In this document: positions 1-6,130 of the stretch, in pieces
Layout: every line of letters begins with the position of its first letter
Position numbering within the stretch: position 1 is the first letter of the stretch
NCBI GenBank assembly: GCA_023488925.1
Contig: JAMDDA010000165.1
Span: 1 to 7,839, forward strand
Direction of reading: 5' to 3'
DNA: 7,839 nt
Source: Actinomycetota bacterium
Lineage (GTDB): Bacteria > Actinomycetota > Thermoleophilia > RBG-16-64-13
Made by a program: the position numbers and the translations under genes
The notes under the pieces: generated by a model
Databases searched by the model: none
Told to the model about the DNA's origin: nothing
Seen by the model: only the letters and a program-made list of their open reading frames with translations

Positions 1-233
1 CGATCTCCGAAAAACGTGATCACCGCCGCGAGGATCGTGTTGGACAGAAAGCCGGTGATGAACAAACGGTCGTTGAAGGTGCGCTCCAGCAGCGCCCGCA
101 CCCCGCCCAGGGTGGAGTCCAGCGCGGCGAGCACGGCGACGGAGAGGTAGCGGGCATACTCCGGCGGGACGTCGTAGCGGATCAGGTACCCGCCGAGGAT
201 CCCGAGAAAGAGACCGACCAGGGGGAAATACAT
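1..233 (-). CDS. sbp: Small basic protein Sbp (DUF1290 family), 5' part; 3' end beyond the window
   Basis: The first 77 residues are visible; the gene runs off the left edge. The protein opens with a hydrophobic segment (residues about 2-17, glycine and leucine rich) and then the family signature PPEYARYLSVAVLAALDS (about 25-42), GGVRA, then NDRLFITGFLSN and another hydrophobic stretch. This is the usual start of the roughly 110-residue Sbp/DUF1290 membrane proteins. ATG at 233 is chosen because GAGGAG (248-243), which overlaps the stop of the DUF881 gene, sits nine bases upstream; an in-frame GTG directly before it is less likely. The biochemical role is unknown. Homologues lie next to ftsA in Bacillus and between two DUF881 genes near pgsA in Actinobacteria, so a link to division or envelope growth is inferred only. 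Family call is secure; function is not. Confidence 0.92.
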   Translation of the reverse strand, partial: MYFPLVGLFLGILGGYLIRYDVPPEYARYLSVAVLAALDSTLGGVRALLERTFNDRLFITGFLSNTILAAVITFFGD

Positions 234-242
234 CACCGGGAA

Positions 243-248
243 CTCCTC
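243..248 (-). promoter_or_regulatory. Ribosome binding site of sbp overlapping the DUF881 stop codon
   Basis: GAGGAG shares bases with the TGA stop of the DUF881 gene (249-247) and lies nine bases before the ATG of sbp. It decides the start and implies translational coupling of the two genes. Confidence 0.7.
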
Positions 249-990
249 ACGACGCTCCGCTCTGCACGGCGCGCAGGGAGCGGGGAGAGAGGCTCCCCCG
301 GTAGGCGGGTATCTGCACCTCGTCGATCCGCGAGACCGTGACCTTGAGACCGAAGGCCCGCACATAGTCGTGAAGCAGGAGGCGGGCGTCTTTGTCGGTT
401 TCGAGGGCGTCCAGCAACGCCTGCGGATCCCCTACGGCGGAGACCACGAAGGGTGAACCGACCCGCGTGCTGTTGACCAGCACGGTGGTACCCACGCAGC
501 GGATGGCCGAAGACTGCACGAGCCGCTCCCCGTTGACGCTGACGGCCTCCGCTCCTCCGACCCAGAGGGCGTTGGCGATGGTGCGAACGTCGTAGTCGTG
601 GATGATGTAGTTGTTGGCGTCCACGGCGTTCTCCGGAGGTTGCTGGTTGTCGGCCAGGGTCACGGTCACGCCGGGACCCCGCACAGGCACGAGTCCGGCC
701 AGCATACGCAGGCGCTCGAGCTCGGCTGTGTAGCTCTGCGAGAGACCGCGCCGGGCGGCCTCCTCCCGTTCCTGCTCGCCGATGTCCTCGCGCAGCCGGT
801 CGAGTGCGGTCAGCAGGCTTTCTTTCTTGTGCTCCAGGTTCACCACGATCTGCACGAGCTGCTCGTGCCGATCGGTGGAGCTCGCCGCGGTGCTCACGGC
901 GACATTGGACCGGTACGCGAGCGCAGCGAGAAACCCGAAGGTAAAGAGAACCACCGTCAACGCCAGATAGTGGGAACGGACCTCGGTCAA
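247..990 (-). CDS. DUF881 family single-pass membrane protein with coiled coil
   Basis: 247 residues. One N-terminal membrane segment (about 9-26, not followed by a clear signal-peptidase site), then a charged heptad-like region (about 40-97) likely to form a coiled coil, then the DUF881 domain: VRGPGVTVTLADN (103-115) and a conserved block from NNYIIHDYDVR (126-136) through WVGGAEAVSVNGERL (143-157). The expected topology is a short inside tail and a large extracytoplasmic domain. The start is TTG at 990, supported by GGAGG five bases upstream; no better start is in frame. Homologues include YlxW/YlxX of Bacillus, upstream of sbp-ftsA, and the two DUF881 proteins flanking Sbp near pgsA in mycobacteria. 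Molecular function is not established; a role in division or envelope assembly is inferred from neighbours. It is followed directly by sbp and has its own candidate promoter. Confidence 0.9.
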   Translation of the reverse strand: MTEVRSHYLALTVVLFTFGFLAALAYRSNVAVSTAASSTDRHEQLVQIVVNLEHKKESLLTALDRLREDIGEQEREEAARRGLSQSYTAELERLRMLAGLVPVRGPGVTVTLADNQQPPENAVDANNYIIHDYDVRTIANALWVGGAEAVSVNGERLVQSSAIRCVGTTVLVNSTRVGSPFVVSAVGDPQALLDALETDKDARLLLHDYVRAFGLKVTVSRIDEVQIPAYRGSLSPRSLRAVQSGAS

Positions 991-993
991 GGG

Positions 994-1000
994 CCCCTCC
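994..1000 (-). promoter_or_regulatory. Ribosome binding site of the DUF881 gene
   Basis: GGAGGGG on the minus strand; its GGAGG core is five bases from the TTG codon at 990. It is the main reason to accept a TTG start. Confidence 0.7.
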
Positions 1001-1028
1001 GTGAACAGGCTGCATTTCGCAGAAGATT

Positions 1029-1037
1029 AGGATAGCA
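1029..1037 (-). promoter_or_regulatory. Candidate extended -10 promoter for DUF881-sbp
   Basis: On the minus strand the sequence reads TGCTATCCT: an extended -10 TG, one base, then TATCCT (1034-1029). It lies in the 124-base gap after the fusion gene and would place a start of transcription near 1022, about 20 bases before the ribosome binding site. No good -35 hexamer is found 16-18 bases upstream, so the call rests on the -10 alone and on its likeness to the box upstream of the tRNA gene. Confidence 0.4.
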
Positions 1038-1114
1038 CACGCTCTTCGCGGCAGGATCCCGGCCGGCGGGTCGGGCGTACGCGGCCGTCGCTTGGCGCAA
1101 ATGCTGCCACCGGG

Positions 1115-3643
1115 TCAGGCGACACGCGGACCTTTCTCTTTCTCCTCTTCGATGACTCGGCGCAGGTGCTCCCGGTAGCTGCGCAAGAGCTCCTGCGCCG
1201 CGGAGGCGTCGTCGGCTTCGGCGTAGATGTGGAAGAGGGGCGCGTCTGCATCGGGCACCAGCTGCACCCACTCCCCCGCCCCAAGTGTGATCTCGATGCC
1301 GTCGAAGAGCGAGAGGCGCTCGTGCTTGAGCTCTTCGACCATACGGCGCATCACCGCTCCCTTGATGTGCCAGGGGCAGGGGACGACCTCGTGGAGCACG
1401 TGCGCCGGGGGGACTTCTGTCACCAGCTGCGAGAGAGGCATGCCCGCGGCTGCCAGGAGCTCCAGGACTTTCCCCAGGCCGAGGGCGGCGTCGGCCGAAG
1501 GGAGGAAGCGGGGGAATATGTAGCGGCCGCCGGCACCTGCTGCGAAGATCACGTGGGGTTGCGCCGCCTCGGCCAGCAGGGCGGCCGGTGCGATCTTGGT
1601 GCGCATGACGTCGGCCCCGCAGGCTCGAGCCACCTCCTCCGCGTGGCGGGTGACGCACACCGGGAGAGCGACTATCCCGGGGCCCTCCGTGATACACACG
1701 TGCCGCATCAGCAACAGCAGCAAGGCGGTGTCGGCTACGCGGCGACCCTCCTCGTCCAACACAGTGAGACTCTCCGCCGACGCGTCGAAGATCACGGCGA
1801 GATCGGCTTCCACAGCCCGCACCAGGCGGCGAACCCTCTCCTCTCCCGCACCCCCGTCGGCCCGCCTGTTGGGGGAGGAAGTGTCCGCGGGTGCATGGGC
1901 GTTGACCGTGACTGCCTCCACCGCCAGACGGTCGAGGAGCGGGGAAAGAATCCCGAACACGGGCGAGCGGGCATAGTCGAGCACCACGCGAAAGCGCCTC
2001 TCGACGATGCGCTCCACGTCCCAGTTCTGCAGGAGGGCGGAGGCATACGTCTCGACGAGCCTGGGCGGGAAGGAGACGGTGCCCATCTCGTCGGGGAGGG
2101 CACGCCGGAAGTCCTCGCGGAAGAAGTAGTTCTCGATGCTCCGTTCGGTCTTGCCGCTGATGGGGATGCCGGGGGGCTCGGCGAACAAGATCTCCACTTC
2201 CTCCGGGTTGTCCGGGGCGATGCGTACGTGAATGCCGCCCGCGGCCTCTCCTGTCTTCAGGTCGAAGCGGTTGAGGGCAAGCGGAGCCATGCGCAGGTCG
2301 CGCACCGAGATGCCGGTGGCGTTCAACCCGGCGATGACGGCCCTCTTCAGCACACGGCTCGCCGGGTGGGCATCGCGGCTGGTGCTGACCGAAACCCCCT
2401 TGTGCAGCAGCGTGCCGTAAGACATGGCCAGGCGCAGGACCATCTCAGCGGTGATATCCACGTTGATGAGACCACGCACGCCGTTCGCTCCGAAGAGCGA
2501 GCTCATGCCGCGCGTTTCCCAGATGATGCTGGAGCGGATGGAAGACCCCGGTTCGATGGTCTTGAAAGGGTAGATCTTGACGTGGTTTCCGACCAGGGAG
2601 TTCTCCCCCACCGAGCACTGGTCGCCCACCACGGCCCCCTCGGCGATCACCGCGTTGGTGCGCACGTCCACCGAGTTACCCAGTACCGCGCCCCGCACTC
2701 GGCTCCCCGGTCCGAGATAGCTGTTCTCCCCCACCACCGCGTTGGCCACGTGGGACCCGGCCCGCATCACGATGTTGTTCCCGAGAACCGTGTGAGCGCC
2801 GATGGTAGCCGAAAGATCGATCTTGGCGTAGTTTCCGATGAGAGCGGGCCCTTCGACGTTGGCCAAACTGTCGAGGTTGACCCCCTCCCCCACCCACACG
2901 TTGCCGCGCAGGCGGACACCGGGCATCCGCAGGCGCACCTTGCCGTCGAGAGCGTCTTTGTTGGCCTGCAGGTACTGGTCCACGCCACCGATGTCCTGCC
3001 AGTAACCCTCGCACAGCATGCCGTACAGAGGTTTGTGCATCTCGAAGAGCTTCGGGAAGAGCTCGTGGCTGAAGTCGTAGGGCGTGCCGGCAGGCACGTG
3101 GTCGAGCACCTCGGGCTCCAGGACGTAGATGCCTGTGTTGATGGTGTCGGAAAAGACCTGTCCCCAGCCCGGCTTCTCCAGGAAGCGTTCGATGCGGCCC
3201 TCTTCGTCGACGATCACCACGCCGAACTCCAGCGGGTTGTCCACAGTCTTCAGCGCGATGGTCACCATGGCTTCCCGCTCGCGGTGGAACGCGATGATCC
3301 TGGAGAGATCGAAGTCGGTGAGGGCGTCGCCGCTGATTACCAGAAAGGTTTCGTCGAGGCTCTCCTGGGCGTGCTTGACCGACCCGGCCGTGCCCAGAGG
3401 AGAGTCCTCCACGCTGTAGTGGATGCGCATACCCAGGTCGGATCCATCGCCGAAGTAGTTCCGAATGACCTGGGGCAGGAAGGCCAGGGTCATCACCACG
3501 TCGTCGATGCCGTGCCGGGAAAGGAGTTCCAAGATGTGCAGCGCGGTCGGCTTGTTGACGATGGGGACCATGGGCTTGGGCTGGTTCGAAGTCAAGGGCC
3601 GCAATCTGGTGCCCTGGCCACCGGCCATCACCACCGCCTGCAC
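1115..3643 (-). CDS. Sugar-1-phosphate nucleotidyltransferase (mannose-1-phosphate guanylyltransferase type) fused to a degenerate phosphomannomutase-like domain
   Basis: 842 residues in three parts. Residues 1-235 are a nucleotidyltransferase: [11 protein letters not shown] (8-18), PKPMVPI (22-28), GTAG (84-87), SGD (104-106), EKP (156-158) and YWQDIG (214-219). Residues about 248-375 carry hexapeptide repeats of a left-handed beta-helix (for example [22 protein letters not shown]). Residues about 385-825 follow the phosphohexomutase fold, with [10 protein letters not shown] (381-390), SRDAHPASR (422-430) and GGIHVR (469-474). Each catalytic loop is lost in this half: no TASHNP serine, DASAES (620-625) where DGDADR is expected, AAGAGGR (701-707) where GEMSGH is expected, and PDADAP (797-802) where the SGTEP phosphate loop belongs. 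GTG at 3643 is chosen because AAGGAGG lies seven bases upstream and the motif MxAVVMAGG starts there. The predicted product is GDP-mannose or a related sugar nucleotide for surface glycans or lipid glycosylation. Same architecture as fusion proteins of Actinobacteria and cyanobacteria; the exact sugar and nucleotide are not proven by sequence. Ends in a charged tail. Confidence 0.9.
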   Translation of the reverse strand: MQAVVMAGGQGTRLRPLTSNQPKPMVPIVNKPTALHILELLSRHGIDDVVMTLAFLPQVIRNYFGDGSDLGMRIHYSVEDSPLGTAGSVKHAQESLDETFLVISGDALTDFDLSRIIAFHREREAMVTIALKTVDNPLEFGVVIVDEEGRIERFLEKPGWGQVFSDTINTGIYVLEPEVLDHVPAGTPYDFSHELFPKLFEMHKPLYGMLCEGYWQDIGGVDQYLQANKDALDGKVRLRMPGVRLRGNVWVGEGVNLDSLANVEGPALIGNYAKIDLSATIGAHTVLGNNIVMRAGSHVANAVVGENSYLGPGSRVRGAVLGNSVDVRTNAVIAEGAVVGDQCSVGENSLVGNHVKIYPFKTIEPGSSIRSSIIWETRGMSSLFGANGVRGLINVDITAEMVLRLAMSYGTLLHKGVSVSTSRDAHPASRVLKRAVIAGLNATGISVRDLRMAPLALNRFDLKTGEAAGGIHVRIAPDNPEEVEILFAEPPGIPISGKTERSIENYFFREDFRRALPDEMGTVSFPPRLVETYASALLQNWDVERIVERRFRVVLDYARSPVFGILSPLLDRLAVEAVTVNAHAPADTSSPNRRADGGAGEERVRRLVRAVEADLAVIFDASAESLTVLDEEGRRVADTALLLLLMRHVCITEGPGIVALPVCVTRHAEEVARACGADVMRTKIAPAALLAEAAQPHVIFAAGAGGRYIFPRFLPSADAALGLGKVLELLAAAGMPLSQLVTEVPPAHVLHEVVPCPWHIKGAVMRRMVEELKHERLSLFDGIEITLGAGEWVQLVPDADAPLFHIYAEADDASAAQELLRSYREHLRRVIEEEKEKGPRVA

Positions 3644-3650
3644 AGTCCGC

Positions 3651-3657
3651 CTCCTTG
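3651..3657 (-). promoter_or_regulatory. Ribosome binding site of the nucleotidyltransferase/mutase fusion gene
   Basis: AAGGAGG lies in the 21-base gap after the pgsA stop, seven bases before the GTG start at 3643. It fixes the non-ATG start over the internal ATG five codons later. Confidence 0.8.
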
Positions 3658-3664
3658 CGCTGGT

Positions 3665-4195
3665 TTACCGACCGGCTAGTACCCCCGCCCGGGGCCGCCG
3701 AAACTGGCGGATGCCCCGCTTGGTGTACACCGCGGCCGAGAGCAGCGACAGGGCCACACCGCCCCAAAAGACGTAAACCGCCGCCGGTACCCCCAAGATA
3801 GCCAGCAGTAACGCCAGCAGGAGGACGGCGGTGCTCAGCTTGCCGAGGAGAATCACCGGCAAGGTGATCCCCCGCCGGTTGAGCACGAAGAAACCCGCCA
3901 TGACGTACGCGTCGCGTACGAGAACGGCCATGAGCGCCGGGGTGGGCAGGCGATGCTGCACGAGGAGAATGACCAAGGCGCTCCCGATGAGCAGGCGGTC
4001 GGCCAGAGGGTCGGCGACCTTACCGAACTCGCTCACCGAGTCGGTGCGCCGAGCGATTTGTCCGTCGAGCCAATCGGTGACCGAAGCCAGTGCGAACAGC
4101 ACGCCCGCCACGACCGACCCCTCCCGCGATCCGGCCAGGAAGTAGATGAAGACGGGGATGACGAGGAGCCGGAACATGGTGAGCACGTTGGCCAC
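3665..4195 (-). CDS. pgsA: CDP-alcohol phosphatidyltransferase, probably phosphatidylglycerophosphate synthase
   Basis: 176 residues, the usual size of the family. The complete catalytic signature D-x2-DG-x2-AR-x8-G-x3-D-x3-D is present with D41, D44, G45, A48, R49, G58, D62 and D66; these aspartates bind the metal and the CDP-diacylglycerol. Hydrophobic segments lie at about 6-22, 27-42, 69-80, 86-104, 112-137 and 139-155, giving a polytopic inner-membrane protein, followed by a basic tail. It likely makes phosphatidylglycerophosphate from CDP-diacylglycerol and glycerol-3-phosphate, using the product of GpsA encoded upstream. The GTG start at 4195 is set by GGGAGG seven bases upstream; the frame stays open further upstream but runs through the tRNA gene. 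The stop is 21 bases before the fusion gene. The signature alone cannot exclude another polar head-group acceptor (cardiolipin synthase or inositol phosphate synthase type). Confidence 0.92.
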   Translation of the reverse strand: MANVLTMFRLLVIPVFIYFLAGSREGSVVAGVLFALASVTDWLDGQIARRTDSVSEFGKVADPLADRLLIGSALVILLVQHRLPTPALMAVLVRDAYVMAGFFVLNRRGITLPVILLGKLSTAVLLLALLLAILGVPAAVYVFWGGVALSLLSAAVYTKRGIRQFRRPRAGVLAGR

Positions 4196-4202
4196 TCGAT
4201 CA

Positions 4203-4208
4203 CCTCCC
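4203..4208 (-). promoter_or_regulatory. Ribosome binding site of pgsA
   Basis: GGGAGG within GGGAGGTGATC, close to the full complement of the 16S rRNA 3' end, seven bases before the GTG at 4195. It decides the start in a frame that otherwise stays open into the tRNA gene. Confidence 0.8.
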
Positions 4209-4262
4209 TGCGCGCTCAGCGGGCCGCGGACAGCGGCGACCAACATCCAGACAAGCGAAAAG

Positions 4263-4336
4263 TCGGGACGGCCAGATTTGAACTGGCGACCTCCCGGCCC
4301 CCAGCCGGATGCGCTACCAGGCTGCGCCACGTCCCG
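4263..4336 (-). tRNA. tRNA-Pro (anticodon GGG)
   Basis: A full 74-base cloverleaf can be drawn on the minus strand. Acceptor stem CGGGACG (4336-4330) pairs with CGTCCCG (4270-4264), with discriminator A73 at 4263. D stem GCGC/GCGC encloses AGCCTGGTA. The anticodon stem TCCGG/CCGGG (one T-G pair) holds loop CTGGGGG, giving anticodon GGG, which reads CCC and CCU proline codons. Variable region AGGTC; T stem GCCAG/CTGGC with loop TTCAAAT. The C1-G72 pair with A73 and G37 fit bacterial tRNA-Pro. CCA is not encoded (the bases after A73 are CTT), so it must be added by a nucleotidyltransferase. The gene sits alone between the gpsA and pgsA genes, with its own promoter-like box. Confidence 0.97.
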
Positions 4337-4347
4337 ACGCAGGGGCC

Positions 4348-4375
4348 AGTATAGCACGCGGGTTCGGGGTGGGAA
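4348..4375 (-). promoter_or_regulatory. Promoter of tRNA-Pro, possibly also serving pgsA and the fusion gene
   Basis: On the minus strand: TTCCCA (4375-4370) as a weak -35, 16 bases, then TATACT (4353-4348) as -10, preceded by TG and one base (extended -10, TGCTATACT). Transcription would start near 4341, leaving about five bases before the mature tRNA 5' end. No clear terminator lies between the tRNA and pgsA, so readthrough into the downstream genes is likely (inferred). Confidence 0.6.
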
Positions 4376-4415
4376 CGCGGGTAGGTGACGGGGGCGGACA
4401 CCGGGAAACAGCGCG

Positions 4416-4429
4416 CCGCGCGACCGCGG
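4416..4429 (-). terminator. Weak candidate terminator hairpin after gpsA
   Basis: CCGCG-GTCG-CGCGG on the minus strand, a five-base-pair GC stem with a four-base loop, starting eight bases after the gpsA stop. It is followed by CGCGCTGTTTCCC, with only three consecutive T at some distance, so an intrinsic terminator is poorly supported. It is the only hairpin found between gpsA and the tRNA promoter. Confidence 0.25.
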
Positions 4430-4436
4430 GTCGGCC

Positions 4437-5516
4437 TCAATGGTGCTCGGAGCGGGGTTCGCGCAGCATCAAGTCGCGCACGCTGGCGAGGACGTCCTTC
4501 TCGCCGCGGATGATGGCCACCACATTCTCGGTGATGGGCATGTCGACCCCAAGCCTCCGAGCGAGTGCGAGGACGGCCGGCGCGGCGGTCAAACCTTCGG
4601 CCACCATGCCCATCTCCCGCTCCGCCTCCTCGGGCGAACGGCCGCGAGCGATGAGCTCCCCCGCCAGGCGATTCCGGCTGTGACGCGAGGTGCAGGTGGC
4701 CACCAGATCTCCCATCCCGGCCAGGCCGGCGAAAGTCAGCGGCTGGGCGCCCAGAGCCAGGCCCAGCCGAGCCATTTCGGCGATTCCCCGCGTCATCAAG
4801 GCAGCTCGGGCGTTATCGCCGTAGCCCACGCCGTCACTCATGCCCGTGGCGAGAGCGATGATGTTCTTGACGGCGCTCGCCAACTCGACCCCGACCAGGT
4901 CGGTGTTGACATATAGACGGAAGTTCTCGTTGCTGAGAAGCTGCTGCAGAGTCCGGGCGAAGGCTTCGTCGCAGGAGGCGATGACGCCGGCCGTGGGTTG
5001 GTCGAGGGCAACCTCCTCCGCGTGATTGGGGCCGGAAAGAACAGCCACCCGGGGAAGTGCCGCTGCCCAGAGCTCCGCGAGCACTTCGCTGAAGCGGCGC
5101 AGAGTGCCCGGTTCGACGCCTTTGGTCAGGCTCAAGACACCCACGCCGCGGGGCAGGCCAGGGGCCAGTCGGCGTGCGGCGTCGGCGTAACCCCTACTGG
5201 GGACTGCCATCACCAGCAGATCGACGGCCGAGAGGTCGTATCCGGGGTAGACGCCCGCGCGCAGCGTCACCGGGAGCTGCACCGTGCGGAGATAGTCGGG
5301 ATTGCGGTGGGTCTCGGTGATGGTCGCCGCCTGCTCGAGACGGCGGCAGAGGAGGACCGTGTCCAGGCCGCACAGGGCCAGATGACGGGCCATGGTTGTA
5401 CCCCAACTCCCCGCACCCACCACGGCGGCCCGGTAGGTCGCGCCGCCCCGGGGTACCCAGGGCTCGGCGGACGTCGGCTCGAGAGGGGAGCTCCTCTCCG
5501 GTCTTGCCGAGCTCAT
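4437..5516 (-). CDS. gpsA: Glycerol-3-phosphate dehydrogenase [NAD(P)+]
   Basis: 359 residues. Cytosolic enzyme that reduces dihydroxyacetone phosphate to sn-glycerol-3-phosphate, the backbone for phospholipids. N-terminal Rossmann fold with GAGSWGT (34-40), TKG (131-133) and SGPNHAEEV (161-169). The C-terminal helical domain holds the catalytic lysine K217 in ASAVKNIIA, then GDNARAAL (233-240), TRG (242-244) and GLAGMGDL (264-271) with TCTSRHSRNR. All key residues are intact. ATG at 5516 is chosen because it overlaps the plsY stop (ATGA) and AAGGGAGG lies nine bases upstream; an in-frame start 11 codons earlier has no such support. Even so, about 28 residues rich in Ser, Pro, Glu and Arg precede the Rossmann strand, which normally begins within a few residues of the start. 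Last gene of the ispH-der-plsY-gpsA operon; its product feeds PlsY, encoded just upstream. Confidence 0.98.
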   Translation of the reverse strand: MSSARPERSSPLEPTSAEPWVPRGGATYRAAVVGAGSWGTTMARHLALCGLDTVLLCRRLEQAATITETHRNPDYLRTVQLPVTLRAGVYPGYDLSAVDLLVMAVPSRGYADAARRLAPGLPRGVGVLSLTKGVEPGTLRRFSEVLAELWAAALPRVAVLSGPNHAEEVALDQPTAGVIASCDEAFARTLQQLLSNENFRLYVNTDLVGVELASAVKNIIALATGMSDGVGYGDNARAALMTRGIAEMARLGLALGAQPLTFAGLAGMGDLVATCTSRHSRNRLAGELIARGRSPEEAEREMGMVAEGLTAAPAVLALARRLGVDMPITENVVAIIRGEKDVLASVRDLMLREPRSEHH

Positions 5517-6130
5517 GAAGGCGGACCTCCCTTCTTGCTCCGCCGCCAAGGCAGCCGGGTGCGCCGCTCCTGCCCGTGCACCAGGCGGGCGATGTTCCCG
5601 CGGTGGGCGAAGACCACCACCCCGGAGGCGACGAGGGCGAAGACGACGTACGGCAGCGATTGGTCGGTGGCGATCACGAGAATCGGGTAGAGCACGACGG
5701 CGGTGAGTGAGGCCAGGGAAACGAAGCCCGTGGTCGCCAGCACCACCAGGAAGCAGGTGACGAGCACCGCCAAGATCACCGGCGTCATGGCGAGCAGCGT
5801 GCCGGCTCCGGTGGCCACGCCCTTCCCCCCCTTGCCCCGCAGGAAAACCGACCAGTTGTGCCCGGCGATTGCCGCGAAAGCCACGAGCACGGTCACCACC
5901 GGCGACGAGAGCGAGCGGGCCAAGAGCACGGGCAAGAAGCCTTTCAGCACGTCGCCGGCGAGCACGGCGACGCCCACCCGGGTACCCAGCACGCGGAAGG
6001 CGTTCGTGGTGCCGGCGTTGCCGCTGCCCTGCTCACGCACGTCGATGCCCTTGAGGAGTCGACCCAGGAAAACGCTGGGCGACAAGGAGCCGGCGAGATA
6101 GGCCAGCACGATGAGGCCGACCGCCGTCAC
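5513..6130 (-). CDS. plsY: Acyl-phosphate:glycerol-3-phosphate acyltransferase PlsY
   Basis: 205 residues, normal length. Integral membrane enzyme that acylates position 1 of glycerol-3-phosphate using acyl-phosphate, giving lysophosphatidic acid. All three family motifs are present: DVREQGSGNAGTTNAFR (30-46), GHNWSVFLRGKGGKGVATG (90-108) and HRGNIARLVHGQE (176-188). Hydrophobic segments lie at about 3-23, 52-72, 76-90, 112-133, 136-153 and 160-175, close to the known multi-pass fold. The tail after residue 188 is strongly basic and presumably cytosolic. The GTG start at 6130 overlaps the der stop (GTGA) and follows a perfect AAAGGAGG by ten bases; the frame extends further upstream only inside der. 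The gene ends in an ATGA overlap with gpsA, which supplies its substrate. The acyl-phosphate maker PlsX is not in the window. Confidence 0.98.
   Translation of the reverse strand: MTAVGLIVLAYLAGSLSPSVFLGRLLKGIDVREQGSGNAGTTNAFRVLGTRVGVAVLAGDVLKGFLPVLLARSLSSPVVTVLVAFAAIAGHNWSVFLRGKGGKGVATGAGTLLAMTPVILAVLVTCFLVVLATTGFVSLASLTAVVLYPILVIATDQSLPYVVFALVASGVVVFAHRGNIARLVHGQERRTRLPWRRSKKGGPPS
5526..5533 (-). promoter_or_regulatory. Ribosome binding site of gpsA, inside plsY
   Basis: AAGGGAGG, nine bases before the ATG at 5516. It settles the choice between this ATG and an in-frame upstream start at 5549. Confidence 0.75.

Noticed and set aside
1058..1070. Palindrome CCCGCCGGCCGGG after the fusion gene as terminator or operator
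   Set aside because: Short stem, no following T-tract, and typical of random GC-rich sequence.
1707..1722. CAG/CAA-type short repeat
   Set aside because: It is the complement of leucine codons in a five-leucine run of the fusion protein (residues 641-645) and not a repeat element.
1166..3679. Plus-strand open frame of 837 codons covering nearly the whole fusion gene
   Set aside because: It is exactly antisense to a gene with clear family motifs. The product is rich in His, Val, Asp and Gly with no recognisable domain, as expected from the reverse frame of a GC-rich gene with strong third-position bias.
2676..3767. Minus-strand open frame of 363 codons in another frame of the fusion gene and the end of pgsA
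   Set aside because: Very rich in Arg, Gly and Pro, no family resemblance, and overlaps two genes with intact motifs.
4223..4237. GC hairpin (GCCGC-TGTCC-GCGGC) between the tRNA and pgsA as a terminator
   Set aside because: Only five base pairs and no T-run follows on the transcribed strand; such hairpins are frequent by chance at this GC content.
4216..4440. Short open frames on both strands running through the tRNA gene
   Set aside because: They include the tRNA cloverleaf; part of the frame is the familiar false translation of a tRNA gene (VAQPGS-like).
5517..5549. Upstream start for GpsA adding 11 residues
   Set aside because: It lies within plsY without a comparable ribosome binding site; the ATG at 5516 has both AAGGGAGG and the ATGA overlap.
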